A DNA stretch of 35,951 nucleotides from assembly GCA_029219885.1 (NCBI GenBank), contig JAQXUH010000070.1, forward strand, positions 1 to 35,951, given 5' to 3'. Position 1 is the stretch's first letter. Every line of letters begins with the position of its first letter. Of this stretch, positions 1 to 8,443 are shown one piece after another. The translations under genes and the position numbers were made by a program. The notes under the pieces are model-generated. The model did no database searches. It worked only from the letters and a program-made list of their open reading frames with translations, and was not told where the DNA came from. Source of the DNA: Eubacteriales bacterium. Lineage in GTDB: Bacteria > Bacillota > Clostridia > Oscillospirales > Acutalibacteraceae.

Positions 1-107
1 GTCTGAAGCTGTACCTTATCAGGAGTTACGTCGGACTCCGCAGGAATAAGGAGAACATCATCAAAGGTCAATCCCTCTTTAACAAATTTTGCACCGTATT
101 CACTCAT
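1..107 (-). CDS. guaB: IMP dehydrogenase, N-terminal fragment (runs off the window)
   Basis: The visible 35 codons begin MSEYGAKFVKEGLTFDDVLL and continue IPAESDV. This is the characteristic N-terminus of inosine-5'-monophosphate dehydrogenase, which oxidises IMP to XMP with NAD+ in GTP synthesis. The ATG at 105-107 is preceded on the minus strand by a strong ribosome site (GGAGGG, 8 bases away), so the start is well supported. The active-site Cys loop and CBS domains lie outside the window. The gene is last in a long run of minus-strand genes but has its own promoter (148-176), so it is probably transcribed separately. Confidence 0.9.
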   Translation of the reverse strand, partial: MSEYGAKFVKEGLTFDDVLLIPAESDVTPDKVQLQ

Positions 108-147
108 TAAAATTCCCTCCGTTTTCAGTTATTAAAATATTTTTACT

Positions 148-176
148 ATAATAACACTTTTTATTCCTATGTTCAA
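148..176 (-). promoter_or_regulatory. SigA-type promoter of guaB
   Basis: Read on the minus strand, TTGAAC (171-176), a 17-base spacer and TATTAT (148-153) fit a SigA promoter about 40 bases upstream of the guaB start. A 7-base inverted repeat AACACTT/AAGTGTT (153-159 and 175-181) spans the spacer. It could be an operator or a weak end to the upstream transglutaminase transcript. It has no T-tract, so a terminator is less likely. Confidence 0.65.
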
Positions 177-185
177 GTGTTAATT

Positions 186-2333
186 TTATTTTACTTTAAT
201 TGATTTTTTGGAGCTCCAGCTGCCGTAAACCTTTTTGCCGTTTGATGTCTTGTAGGCTCTCACTCTCACATAATATTTTTTGCCCTTTTTAAGCTTGCTG
301 ATTTTCTTTGATGTGGTTTTTGAGCCTTTGACAGTTACGGTTTTGGCATTTTTGAAATTACTGCTTGTGGAATACTGAATCTGATAGCCTGAGCAAGTAA
401 CCTTTTTCCAATAAACAGTAATGGATTTTTTAGAGGTTTTGAGTTTTGAAAGAGTAACCTTTTTAGGTTTGGTAACTTTTTTAGCAGAAGTTGACGACTG
501 TGTTGCTTTCTGCTTATTGCCTGAGCTTTGAGAACTGCTTGCAGACGGCTGAGTCTGCGGATAGATAGTATAGCTGTATGATACAGAGCCCTCATATCCG
601 CCGATTCCCGTAATCGTAACAACTGCCGTTCCGGGAAGAATATTATTGCTGTATGAGAGAGTATAATCAATTCCCTGTTTCAAGCCTGTTACGTAAACAT
701 CAGGTCTTTTCTCTGTTCCATCGCTGAAGAAAACTTCGTTGTAAACAAGAATACTTTTAGTGGAAATAGGCGTTCTTTTTATCTCATAAGCAAGAGCCGC
801 CGTTCCTGTGTAACTGCCCATACCGTCAACATAAATATAATACGTTCCCGGCTCCTTTGACGCTACTGTGCGGACTTTATAATCTATCCTGTTTTTCAGT
901 CCCTGAACGTACACATTAGGATACTGAACCTCGCCGTTATAATAAGTTTCGGTAAAGCTTAAGCTGATAGGAACATTATTTATATTTCCCGATACAATAG
1001 AGTAATCTGCGTACTGTGTTCCTGTATATTTACCTATTCCCTGAGCAACGGCATATGTGTCGCCTAAGCTGTCTTTGAACATATAGGATACAACATAATC
1101 TTTGCCGTAGGTCAAGCCTGAAAGAGAAACGTAAGGCTTTTTGATACTGCTTGAAATTTCAACAGCACGGCTTTCTATATTAAGAGGCTTATATGCAATA
1201 TTATCTTTTCTTTCTGAATGAGTACCGCTGTATTCTCCCTGTCCGTCAATTCTCACAAAACAGCTGTTGTCCTGAGAAACAGTATAGTCTGTACCATAGG
1301 TAAGCTGCCTGCCGTCATCAAATACAGAAACATTATATGGGTTTGAGTAATCCACATTTACAGTACAGTTTGAAATATCTGCCGAAGTACTGTCCCAGCA
1401 GTCCTGCGACACGTACTGATTGTATTTATTATTAAAATAATTATTGCTGTAAAGCTCATCAAATAGAAGATGCTCGTGGTTGCGGTCACTTGCCTGAAGT
1501 GTCTTATAATCTACAAGGAAAAACTGATAGGGGTCGGCGTTATCGTCATCCCAAGTTGTGTCAACATAATAATACTCGTTGCCGAGACGGACTAAATTCC
1601 AGGCGTGACAGCCCTCTTCAGGGTCGGAAGAAACAAACCTGACGTCAAAGCCTGCCTCCTTGCAAAGCCTGTAAAAGGCAAGAGCATAGCCTTGACAAAC
1701 TGCCTTGCCAACAACGAATACGCCATAGGCTGTACTGTTGTAATCAGCTTCCATATTGTATTTATTATAATCGCATATATCAAGAATATGGTCGTGGAAT
1801 TCCTTTAAAAGCTCATAGTCGCTGTACGAATCCATATCGAGAGAGGAAAGATATGCCTTTATTTCTTCGTCAGCCTGTCTGTTCTGCTTGGCATTATCGT
1901 AATAATAGATTGTCATATCGATATTGTAGCAGTTGTTATAATAACTGTAAGAAAAGCTGTAGCCTGCAACCTGCCACCTGATATAGTCGCCGTCAACAGC
2001 GGAAACGGAAAGGCTGTCATCTGTTGCATAGTAGAAAAACTGCTTAACGCTTTCTTGCAGCTGGTCTCTTGTAAGCGTACTCTGTGACGGAATTGAAAAG
2101 TTGTATTCTGTTGACCTGGTAATAAGGACATCGGCAAATTCTCTTGCCTGGTCTGCCATCCAATTATTGCTTTTTAAACTGCGTGCTCTGTAATTAACAG
2201 TTTCACCGTTGTAAGCAGGATTTTCTATTTTGCCAACTTCACCACTTTCAGATGCGAAAGCATTTGCCGGCAGGCAGAAAAAGGTAGTCAGTATCATTAA
2301 AATGCTGAGTGATAGTGAAATTAGTTTTTTCAT
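186..2333 (-). CDS. Secreted transglutaminase-like protein with repeat domains and a C-terminal FN3 domain
   Basis: 715 aa with a clear signal peptide (residues 1-28, cleaved near NAFA-SES). The transglutaminase-like core spans about 165-290 and shows the papain-like triad: Cys213 in GKAVCQGYA, His243 in GCHAWN and Asp258 in YVDTTWDD. Residues 320-585 hold about four degenerate repeats of the form G-x-x-x-x-x-DY...G-x-G-x-Y-x-G, which look like small beta-sandwich modules. A Ser/Gln/Lys-rich linker (595-620) leads to a Lys-rich fibronectin type III domain (621-715). Such proteins sit outside the cell; the substrate (peptide, cross-link or isopeptide) cannot be read from sequence. The start has an RBS (AAAGGAG, 8 bases before ATG) and lies 21 bases downstream of the shikimate kinase-like gene, so it is probably co-transcribed. 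No sortase motif or wall-anchor repeat was seen. Confidence 0.85.
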   Translation of the reverse strand: MKKLISLSLSILMILTTFFCLPANAFASESGEVGKIENPAYNGETVNYRARSLKSNNWMADQAREFADVLITRSTEYNFSIPSQSTLTRDQLQESVKQFFYYATDDSLSVSAVDGDYIRWQVAGYSFSYSYYNNCYNIDMTIYYYDNAKQNRQADEEIKAYLSSLDMDSYSDYELLKEFHDHILDICDYNKYNMEADYNSTAYGVFVVGKAVCQGYALAFYRLCKEAGFDVRFVSSDPEEGCHAWNLVRLGNEYYYVDTTWDDDNADPYQFFLVDYKTLQASDRNHEHLLFDELYSNNYFNNKYNQYVSQDCWDSTSADISNCTVNVDYSNPYNVSVFDDGRQLTYGTDYTVSQDNSCFVRIDGQGEYSGTHSERKDNIAYKPLNIESRAVEISSSIKKPYVSLSGLTYGKDYVVSYMFKDSLGDTYAVAQGIGKYTGTQYADYSIVSGNINNVPISLSFTETYYNGEVQYPNVYVQGLKNRIDYKVRTVASKEPGTYYIYVDGMGSYTGTAALAYEIKRTPISTKSILVYNEVFFSDGTEKRPDVYVTGLKQGIDYTLSYSNNILPGTAVVTITGIGGYEGSVSYSYTIYPQTQPSASSSQSSGNKQKATQSSTSAKKVTKPKKVTLSKLKTSKKSITVYWKKVTCSGYQIQYSTSSNFKNAKTVTVKGSKTTSKKISKLKKGKKYYVRVRAYKTSNGKKVYGSWSSKKSIKVK

Positions 2334-2354
2334 AACAATTTCTCCTTTTTTCTT

Positions 2355-2852
2355 CTACTTCGCCGCTCTGACTATTGCTGCGGCAGTTTCCTCCACTCTG
2401 TTGTTACTGCAATTGATAACCGCCTGTGCCCACTTGTTATAAAGCGGTAATCTTTCGTCATACATATCCTTTAAGCTTGAGCCGTTTTTCATAAGCACTC
2501 CTCTTGTGGAAAGATTGCTGATACGAGAGCACATTGCGTCATAGCTTAAATGAAGATAAATAATTTTACCGAGACTCTGCAAATGCTCCATAGCCTTGTC
2601 GGAATAGATTACCGAACCGCCTGTGGCAATAACAGTACCTTTAAGGTCGAGAGTGAGTATTGCTTTTTCCTCTGCCTTTTCAAAATACTCTGTGCCTTCT
2701 GTGTCAATAATGTCCTGCAAGCTTCTGCCCTCAAGGTTTTGAATAAGCAGGTCGGTGTCATAAAAATTTTTCAAAAGCATTTTTGCAGCCACAACTCCGC
2801 AGGTTGATTTACCGCTGCCGGGCATTCCGATTAAAACTATATTTGAATTCAT
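2355..2852 (-). CDS. Shikimate kinase-family P-loop kinase lacking the conserved shikimate-binding Arg
   Basis: 165 aa, the usual length of shikimate kinases, which phosphorylate shikimate with ATP. The Walker A loop is GMPGSGKST (9-17). Asp32 and Asp34 (DTD) match the Mg2+/shikimate aspartates, Arg117 sits in the lid, and Arg134 (ERLPLY) matches the usual C-terminal Arg. Two expected binding elements are changed: the Arg of the F-R-x-x-E motif (Arg58 in the Mycobacterium enzyme) is Glu58 (YFEKAEEKAI), and the GGG loop is GGS (78-80). It is therefore either a divergent shikimate kinase or a relative with another substrate. Its ATG overlaps the nth stop by 4 bases, indicating translational coupling. 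aroQ of the same pathway lies far away at 33393-33830. The family is confident, the substrate uncertain. Confidence 0.75.
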   Translation of the reverse strand: MNSNIVLIGMPGSGKSTCGVVAAKMLLKNFYDTDLLIQNLEGRSLQDIIDTEGTEYFEKAEEKAILTLDLKGTVIATGGSVIYSDKAMEHLQSLGKIIYLHLSYDAMCSRISNLSTRGVLMKNGSSLKDMYDERLPLYNKWAQAVINCSNNRVEETAAAIVRAAK

Positions 2853-3484
2853 TTTTTCACACCCACCTTTTTGCAGAAATCATTCATAGGGCACTCATCA
2901 CAAAGAGGCTTTCTTGCAGAGCAGATATCTCTGCCGAAAAGCACAATTCTGTGGCAGAAGTCCGAGCCCTCGTCGGCAGGAACAACCTTTTTAAGTGCAT
3001 ATTCTATTTTTTCAGGCTCCTTGAAATTCACAAGGCCTAACCTGTTTGAAATTCTAATCATATGAGTGTCAACAACAATACTCTCTTTTCCGTAAACATC
3101 ACCAACAATGAGATTAGCTGTTTTTCGACCCACGCCCGGAAGAGTAATCAAATCGTCGATATTGTCAGGAACAACACCGCCGAAATTGTCACGAATCATT
3201 TTTGCCATACCCACAATTGATTCTGCCTTACTTCTGTAAAAGCCGCAGCTTTTTATTATTTCTTCAACATCCTTAATGTCGGCATTGCAGTAATCGTCGA
3301 GAGTTTTGTACTTTTCAAAAAGTGCAGGCGTAACTAAATTAACTCTTGCGTCGGTACATTGTGCGGAAAGCCTGACCGCCACAAGAAGCTCAAAAGGATT
3401 AGACGCCGTCAGCGAGCAAACCGCGTCAGGATATCTTTCCTTTAACACCTCAATTGCTTTTAATACTCTCTCTTTTCTCGTCAT
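2849..3484 (-). CDS. nth: Endonuclease III (DNA glycosylase/AP lyase)
   Basis: 211 aa, normal for the family. It removes oxidised pyrimidines in base excision repair and cuts at the abasic site. The helix-hairpin-helix reads LPGVGRKTANLIVGD and contains the catalytic Lys. The catalytic Asp is in VVDTHMIRISNRLG. The C-terminal [4Fe-4S] site has the canonical C-x6-C-x2-C-x5-C spacing (CSARKPLCDECPMNDFC). It sits 16 bases downstream of rarA and overlaps the kinase gene by 4 bases (ATGA), so rarA, nth and the kinase gene are probably co-transcribed and the first two form a DNA maintenance pair. Confidence 0.96.
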   Translation of the reverse strand: MTRKERVLKAIEVLKERYPDAVCSLTASNPFELLVAVRLSAQCTDARVNLVTPALFEKYKTLDDYCNADIKDVEEIIKSCGFYRSKAESIVGMAKMIRDNFGGVVPDNIDDLITLPGVGRKTANLIVGDVYGKESIVVDTHMIRISNRLGLVNFKEPEKIEYALKKVVPADEGSDFCHRIVLFGRDICSARKPLCDECPMNDFCKKVGVKK

Positions 3485-3500
3485 AAAATTCTCCGTGTGT

Positions 3501-4772
3501 TTATTTTTTCTGTCCTTTTACCTTGTCCCAATAGGCTTTAAAGGCCTGCTCATTTTTGTTTGGACCAAACTCGTAATATTTTTTATCCTTAAGCACATCG
3601 GGCAAATACTGCTGATATGTCCAATGATTTTCGTAATCGTGCGGATAGATATAATGCTGTCCCTTAACTTCGGCGTCCTCGCCGTCATAATGCTTATTCT
3701 GTAACTGACGAGGAACAGGACCGTAATTGCCCTTTTGAACATCAGCCATAGCCTCGTTAATTGCATCGTGGGCGGAATTGCTCTTAGGTGCCGTTGCCAC
3801 AAGAACAACTGCGTCTGCAAGAGGAAGTCTTGCCTCAGGCAGACCTACCATCATTGCAATATCGACGGCAGATTTAACTATGGGAATAATTTGAGGATAT
3901 GCAAGCCCCACGTCCTCACAAGCACAGACCATAAGACGTCTGCACGCTGAGGGCAAATCTCCCGCCTCAAGAAGTCTTGCAAGATAGTGAAGTGCGGCGT
4001 CAGGGTCAGAGCCTCGCATACTTTTCTGATATGCGGAAATTATATCGTAATGCTCGTCGCCCTCTCTGTCATAACGAACGGAGCTTTTCTGTGTCAGCTC
4101 CTCTGCCGTTTCAAGAGTAATTGTCTTTTTATCATTATCTGTTTTAGATGCGAAAAAGCAGTTTTCCACGCTGTTAAGTGCCTTTCTCACGTCGCCGCCG
4201 CAGCCGTAGGCAATCTTTCTAAATACGCCGTTCTCAATATCCAAAGTCAGCTTATATTCATCAGCAAGGAAATCAAAGCCACGCTTAATTGCAGGAATAA
4301 CCTCGTCACATTCAATAGGCTTGAACTCAAAAACAGTTGAACGTGAAAGAATTGCAGGATAAATGTAAAAATACGGATTTTCCGTAGTAGATGCAATAAG
4401 GGTAATTTTGCCGTTTTCTATGTATTCAAGGAGACTTTGCTGCTGTCTTTTGTTGAAATACTGTATCTCGTCAAGGTAGAGAAGAATTCCGTTAGGTGCG
4501 GTGAAAGTGCCGATTTCCGCCACAATATCCTTAATATCCTGAGTGGAGGCAGTGGTGCCGTTGAGCTTACGCAGACTTCTGTTAGTCTTGTTTGCGATAA
4601 TCGACGCAACAGTAGTTTTACCAACACCGCTGGGACCGTAAAAAATCAAATTGGGTATGTCGCCTGACTCAATAAGATTTCTGAGTGCCTTGCCGTCGGA
4701 AAGCAAATGTCTTTGACCGACAACGTCATCAAGTGAGGCAGGTCTTATTCTGTCTGCAAGAGGTTTATTCAT
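3501..4772 (-). CDS. rarA: Replication-associated recombination protein A (MgsA/RarA AAA+ ATPase)
   Basis: 423 aa from the ATG at 4772. RarA acts at stalled replication forks. It starts MNKPLADRIRPASLDDVVGQ, with Walker A GPSGVGKTT, Walker B LYLDEIQYF and sensor 1 IASTTENPYF. The C-terminal half carries the family's clamp-loader-like tetramerisation region (SDPDAALHYLARLLEAGD, then PKSNSAHDAI). The frame is open to 4787, but the start at 4772 has GAGG 9 bases upstream and overlaps the queH stop by 8 bases, which suits translational coupling. Confidence 0.94.
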   Translation of the reverse strand: MNKPLADRIRPASLDDVVGQRHLLSDGKALRNLIESGDIPNLIFYGPSGVGKTTVASIIANKTNRSLRKLNGTTASTQDIKDIVAEIGTFTAPNGILLYLDEIQYFNKRQQQSLLEYIENGKITLIASTTENPYFYIYPAILSRSTVFEFKPIECDEVIPAIKRGFDFLADEYKLTLDIENGVFRKIAYGCGGDVRKALNSVENCFFASKTDNDKKTITLETAEELTQKSSVRYDREGDEHYDIISAYQKSMRGSDPDAALHYLARLLEAGDLPSACRRLMVCACEDVGLAYPQIIPIVKSAVDIAMMVGLPEARLPLADAVVLVATAPKSNSAHDAINEAMADVQKGNYGPVPRQLQNKHYDGEDAEVKGQHYIYPHDYENHWTYQQYLPDVLKDKKYYEFGPNKNEQAFKAYWDKVKGQKK

Positions 4773-5397
4773 TTTCCTTATCCTCACTTTCCCTTTTACT
4801 GTAAATGCAGCCGCAGAAATTCTGCCTGTAAAGATTATATTCCCTTGAAAGCTCTATTGACCTTTTATATCCCTCACGCTTTTTAAAATCTGAGGGCAGC
4901 CATTTCACGCCGATTTCCTTTTCAAGCTTAAAGCCAATCTCGTTAATCTTTTGAGAATTTTTCAGCGGACTGATAGAAAGAGTGGTGCAAAAATAATCAA
5001 AGCCTGATTCTTTAGCCTTTTGTGCCGTTTCTCTGAGTCTTAACTCATAACAGCGAAAACAGCGTTCTCCGCCCTCCTTGCAGTTTTCATAGCCTTTTGC
5101 GATATTTTCAAAGTCGTTGTAATCGTAATCGCAGTCGTAAAAGGACACAGGATTTTCTGTTTTCATAGAGCTTATAAGGCGTATCTGCTCTGCTTTTCTT
5201 TTTTCGTATTCCTCTTTGGGAGAAATATTAGGGTTGTAGTAAAAAACTGTGATTTTGAAATATTTTGACAGATATTCTATGGTATAGCTTGAGCAGGGAG
5301 CACAGCAGCTATGCAGGAAAAGAGAGGGCAAAAAGTCCTCTCTTTCATTTTTGTCTATTATTTTATCAAGCTCTTTTTGGTAGTTAATCTTATTCAT
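4765..5397 (-). CDS. queH: Epoxyqueuosine reductase QueH
   Basis: 210 aa. QueH is the cobalamin-independent, metal-containing enzyme that reduces epoxyqueuosine to queuosine at the wobble base of tRNAs with GUN anticodons. The Cys pairs that mark the family are visible: HSCCAPCSSY near the N-terminus, ERCFRCYELR in the middle, TTLSISPLKN, and NFCGCIYS at the C-terminus. The start overlaps the M23 peptidase stop by one base (TGATG) and the end overlaps rarA, so it is translated in a coupled chain. No other queuosine gene (tgt, queA) lies in the window. Confidence 0.93.
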   Translation of the reverse strand: MNKINYQKELDKIIDKNEREDFLPSLFLHSCCAPCSSYTIEYLSKYFKITVFYYNPNISPKEEYEKRKAEQIRLISSMKTENPVSFYDCDYDYNDFENIAKGYENCKEGGERCFRCYELRLRETAQKAKESGFDYFCTTLSISPLKNSQKINEIGFKLEKEIGVKWLPSDFKKREGYKRSIELSREYNLYRQNFCGCIYSKRESEDKENE

Positions 5398-6887
5398 CAG
5401 CTTAAGTAGTTTTTAGGATTGACTCTTCCTCCGTTAAGTCTGACCTCAAAGTGACAATGCGGTCCTGTTGAATTGCCTGTTGACCCGCTTTTCGCAATCG
5501 TCTGTCCCTTTTTAACCGTATCTCCGACGGAAACGAGAATAGAAGAATTATGAGCGTAAAGGGTAACAACGGAGCGGCCTGACTTGTCTGTTCCGTGATA
5601 AACCATAACATAGTAGCCGTAGCTGTAATCAAGCCTTTTAACAGTAATAACTATACCCTTTTGTGCGGCAACAACCTTTGAGCCTGTTGCACAAGGGAAA
5701 TCTATTCCGCCGTGGTATTTACCCGACGAGTAGTTAGGATAGCCAGCGGAAATCAAATGGTAAGACGGCACCGGATATGTCATATTCAAAACTGCATCGG
5801 ACTTTGAATATACGTCGGACTTGTTTTCCTTTTCAGATTCTTTCTTAGCATTTTTTTCGTCGGATGCGACAGCAGTAGTAGCCTCTTCGGAAGTTTTAAC
5901 ACCTGCAATAAGGTCCTGAATTTCCTTTTCCACAGCCTCCATAAGAGCACTGTCCTCATTTCTGAACTCGGTATACTGCTTATTCTGTGCCGTAAGCTCT
6001 GCGAGAAGCCTGTCGCTTTCTGCTCTGTCGGTAGCAAGAGACGCCTTTTTGCTTGCTATCTCCTGACTGTTCTTTTCAATAGAATTTTGCTTTGATACAA
6101 GGTCTGCCTTTTGAGCGTCAAGCTCGTCACGAACTGCTCGAAGCTGTGCCCTCTTTTCGTCAAGTCCGTCTTTTTTCATTGTGATTTCAGCCATTTGTGA
6201 CTGAACCTCAGCCAAAAGCTCGGAATCGCTTTTTGATACAGATTTAATCATCTCGTATCTTGTTAAAAAGCCTGACAAATCTTTACAGCTAATCAATGCA
6301 GAAATGATATTAAATTCACCGCTTATGTACATAACCTTAAGGCGGTAGCAGTAAGCGTCATAAACGCTTTGAAACTGAGCCTGAAGTGCGTCAAGCTCCG
6401 ACTGTACTGCGTCAACCTCTTCACTTAATGCGGTAAGATTTTTTTCGTTATCATTGATTTTCACCATAAGCTCATCAATTTCTGACTGCACCTTGGTGTT
6501 TTGATTTTCAAGAATTGTAAGCTGGTCGTTTACATATCCGATTTTTTGGTCAAGTGTGTCAATATATTCCTCTGTAACCTTTGAGCTTTTTTCAAGCTCT
6601 GCAAGCTTTTTGTCTGCTGCGGCGAGATTCTCCTCCAGCTCCTTCTGCTGTTCTTCAAGAGATTTCTGCACCTGAGAATCAACCTCTGCCTGCTGTGTAA
6701 CAAGGTTGCCTGCCTCGTCTGTTACAGCGTTGCCGAATTCATCAGTAACAGTAACTGCGGATACTGAATGAGCGGCAGTAGTTGACGGTGCCTGCTTTGT
6801 TGTGCTCTTTGCAAATGCAAGTGTAGGCACAAAGGTCATCAAGGTCATTATTATAGCTAAAAGAAATGAAAGTTTCTTTGTTTTCAA
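5397..6887 (-). CDS. Secreted coiled-coil M23 peptidase (FtsEX-linked, copy 1)
   Basis: 496 aa from a TTG start at 6887 (reads MKTKKLSFLLAII). I chose it because GGAAGGG lies just upstream and a clean signal peptide begins there, whereas the upstream in-frame ATG at 6938 has no RBS. After the signal peptide come long coiled coils with the shared motif YRLKVMYISG. An Ala/Glu/Lys linker leads to a C-terminal LytM/M23 domain with intact zinc ligands: HGGIDF (HxxxD) and GPHCHFEV (HxH). The layout matches PcsB/CwlO-type murein hydrolases activated by FtsEX to cut peptide cross-links during growth or division. It is the most distal of three tandem paralogues after ftsEX, and a possible extended -10 promoter lies just upstream. 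Confidence 0.9.
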   Translation of the reverse strand: MKTKKLSFLLAIIMTLMTFVPTLAFAKSTTKQAPSTTAAHSVSAVTVTDEFGNAVTDEAGNLVTQQAEVDSQVQKSLEEQQKELEENLAAADKKLAELEKSSKVTEEYIDTLDQKIGYVNDQLTILENQNTKVQSEIDELMVKINDNEKNLTALSEEVDAVQSELDALQAQFQSVYDAYCYRLKVMYISGEFNIISALISCKDLSGFLTRYEMIKSVSKSDSELLAEVQSQMAEITMKKDGLDEKRAQLRAVRDELDAQKADLVSKQNSIEKNSQEIASKKASLATDRAESDRLLAELTAQNKQYTEFRNEDSALMEAVEKEIQDLIAGVKTSEEATTAVASDEKNAKKESEKENKSDVYSKSDAVLNMTYPVPSYHLISAGYPNYSSGKYHGGIDFPCATGSKVVAAQKGIVITVKRLDYSYGYYVMVYHGTDKSGRSVVTLYAHNSSILVSVGDTVKKGQTIAKSGSTGNSTGPHCHFEVRLNGGRVNPKNYLS

Positions 6888-6921
6888 AATTAATCCCTTC
6901 CGGTAATGCTTTCTTAAGATA

Positions 6922-6930
6922 ATTATATCA
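6922..6930 (-). promoter_or_regulatory. Possible extended -10 promoter before M23 copy 1
   Basis: On the minus strand TGATATAAT matches an extended -10 element (TGnTATAAT), 35 bases before the TTG start, in the 92-base gap between M23 copies 2 and 1. No good -35 is present at 17 bases. The gap is the largest in the ftsEX block, so an internal promoter is plausible but weakly supported. Confidence 0.4.
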
Positions 6931-6979
6931 CAAATCACATCATAATAGTAGTATAAATTAATTAACTGACGGTAAACTT

Positions 6980-8410
6980 TTACGGCAGGTAAGGTTTAGG
7001 ATTTACGCAGTCGCTGTAAGGAGTTCTGACTTCAAAGTGGCAATGAGGTCCCGTTGAATTGCCTGTTGACCCGCTGTAGGCTATTATCTGTCCCTTTGTA
7101 ACATAATCTCCTGCGGAAACTGCAATGCTTGAATTATGTGCATAAAGAGTATATACATAATTTCCTGCGGAATCTTTCTTATCGTGCATAATTACAACGT
7201 AATAGCCATAGCTGTAATTAAGCTCTTTCTTGATTATAACAGTTCCTGATTCGGCGGCAACAACTGCCGAGCCTGTGGGACAGGAGAAGTCAACACCTGT
7301 ATGACCCTCATAGCCGGCACTTCCGTAATCGCAGGTGATTTTAGTCTGGCTCGGAACAGGATATGTCATATGGAGCCTGCTTGAATCTTCCGTTGTAGGC
7401 TGAGTAGTTGTAGTTGCTGCGGTAGTGCTTTCGCCGTCTGTTTTGTTTGAAGATGTTTCTTTTTTTGTGGTGGTCTGCTTTTTGGTGGTGGTCTGAGCCT
7501 CCATCTTCTTTTTGTATTCCTCGGCAGCCTTTGCAATCTCTGCGTTTACAGCCTCAAGCTCTGCCTGGTCCTGATTTCTGTATTCACTATAGGTCTGCGT
7601 GTCCTGATGGAGCTGTTCCAAAAGCTTGTCAGATTCGGACTTTTCGCTTTCATAAGCAGTCTGCTTTTCCTGATAAGAGGTCTGCTGACTTTCGAGATAA
7701 GTGATAGAGCTTGAAAGATTTTCTTTCGTTTCTTTCAAAGTAATCTGGTCCTCGGTAAGCTGTTTTTGCTTATTTTCCATTGAGGTTTTTGTGGCGGAAA
7801 GCTCCTGTGCCTGTGACTGAACAGACTGCAAAAGCTCCTTATCCGACTGTGATACACGCTTTATCATCTCGTATCTTGTAAGGAGTGTGGAAATATCAGG
7901 ACAGGTAAGGAGCATTGTTAAAATGCTTGTATCACCGCTGACATAAAGTGCCCTTATTCTTTGGCAGTAAAGCTGATAACTACTGTCAAACTGCACCTGA
8001 AGCTCGTCACTTTTCTGTGTCAGCTCTGCAATGTCAGTTTCAAGCTGAGCAATCTGCTGCTCATTTTCCTGCTGCTGAGTTTCAAGAAAAGTGATTTTTT
8101 CCTTAGAGCTTTCAATTTCCTGCTCGGAAAGAGTCAGCTCGTTTTTGAGATACTTTATCTTTTCGTCAAGAGTATTGATATACTCCTCGGTTTCCTTAGA
8201 CTGCTCCCCTAATGAATTAAGCTTTTCGTTGACTTCTTTAAGCTTTTGCTCGATTACTGCCTGCTTTTCCTCCGGAGAAAGATTTTCGTAGTCCTCGCTG
8301 TACTGAGTATCGTCTGCTTTCGCCACAAGTGAAACAGGTGCTGAAACCGCAAAAAAGCAAAAAGCCAACAAAACAGCAAATATCCTGATAAATAAACCTT
8401 GCTGTTTCAT
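6980..8410 (-). CDS. Secreted coiled-coil M23 peptidase (FtsEX-linked, copy 2)
   Basis: 476 aa from the ATG at 8410. An in-frame GTG at 8419 overlaps the Shine-Dalgarno (AGAGG), so the ATG is preferred. It has a signal peptide, coiled coils (about 50-285) with the shared YCQRIRALYVSG motif, and then a low-complexity Thr/Lys linker (about 310-350). The C-terminal M23 domain has HTGVDF, TLYAHNSS and GPHCHFEV, so the zinc ligands are intact. It is paralogous to its two neighbours. The linker is different from those of the other copies, which may set how far the catalytic domain reaches from the membrane. Confidence 0.9.
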   Translation of the reverse strand: MKQQGLFIRIFAVLLAFCFFAVSAPVSLVAKADDTQYSEDYENLSPEEKQAVIEQKLKEVNEKLNSLGEQSKETEEYINTLDEKIKYLKNELTLSEQEIESSKEKITFLETQQQENEQQIAQLETDIAELTQKSDELQVQFDSSYQLYCQRIRALYVSGDTSILTMLLTCPDISTLLTRYEMIKRVSQSDKELLQSVQSQAQELSATKTSMENKQKQLTEDQITLKETKENLSSSITYLESQQTSYQEKQTAYESEKSESDKLLEQLHQDTQTYSEYRNQDQAELEAVNAEIAKAAEEYKKKMEAQTTTKKQTTTKKETSSNKTDGESTTAATTTTQPTTEDSSRLHMTYPVPSQTKITCDYGSAGYEGHTGVDFSCPTGSAVVAAESGTVIIKKELNYSYGYYVVIMHDKKDSAGNYVYTLYAHNSSIAVSAGDYVTKGQIIAYSGSTGNSTGPHCHFEVRTPYSDCVNPKPYLP

Positions 8411-8443
8411 TGACTTCACCTCTTAACATAATATTACTATGTA

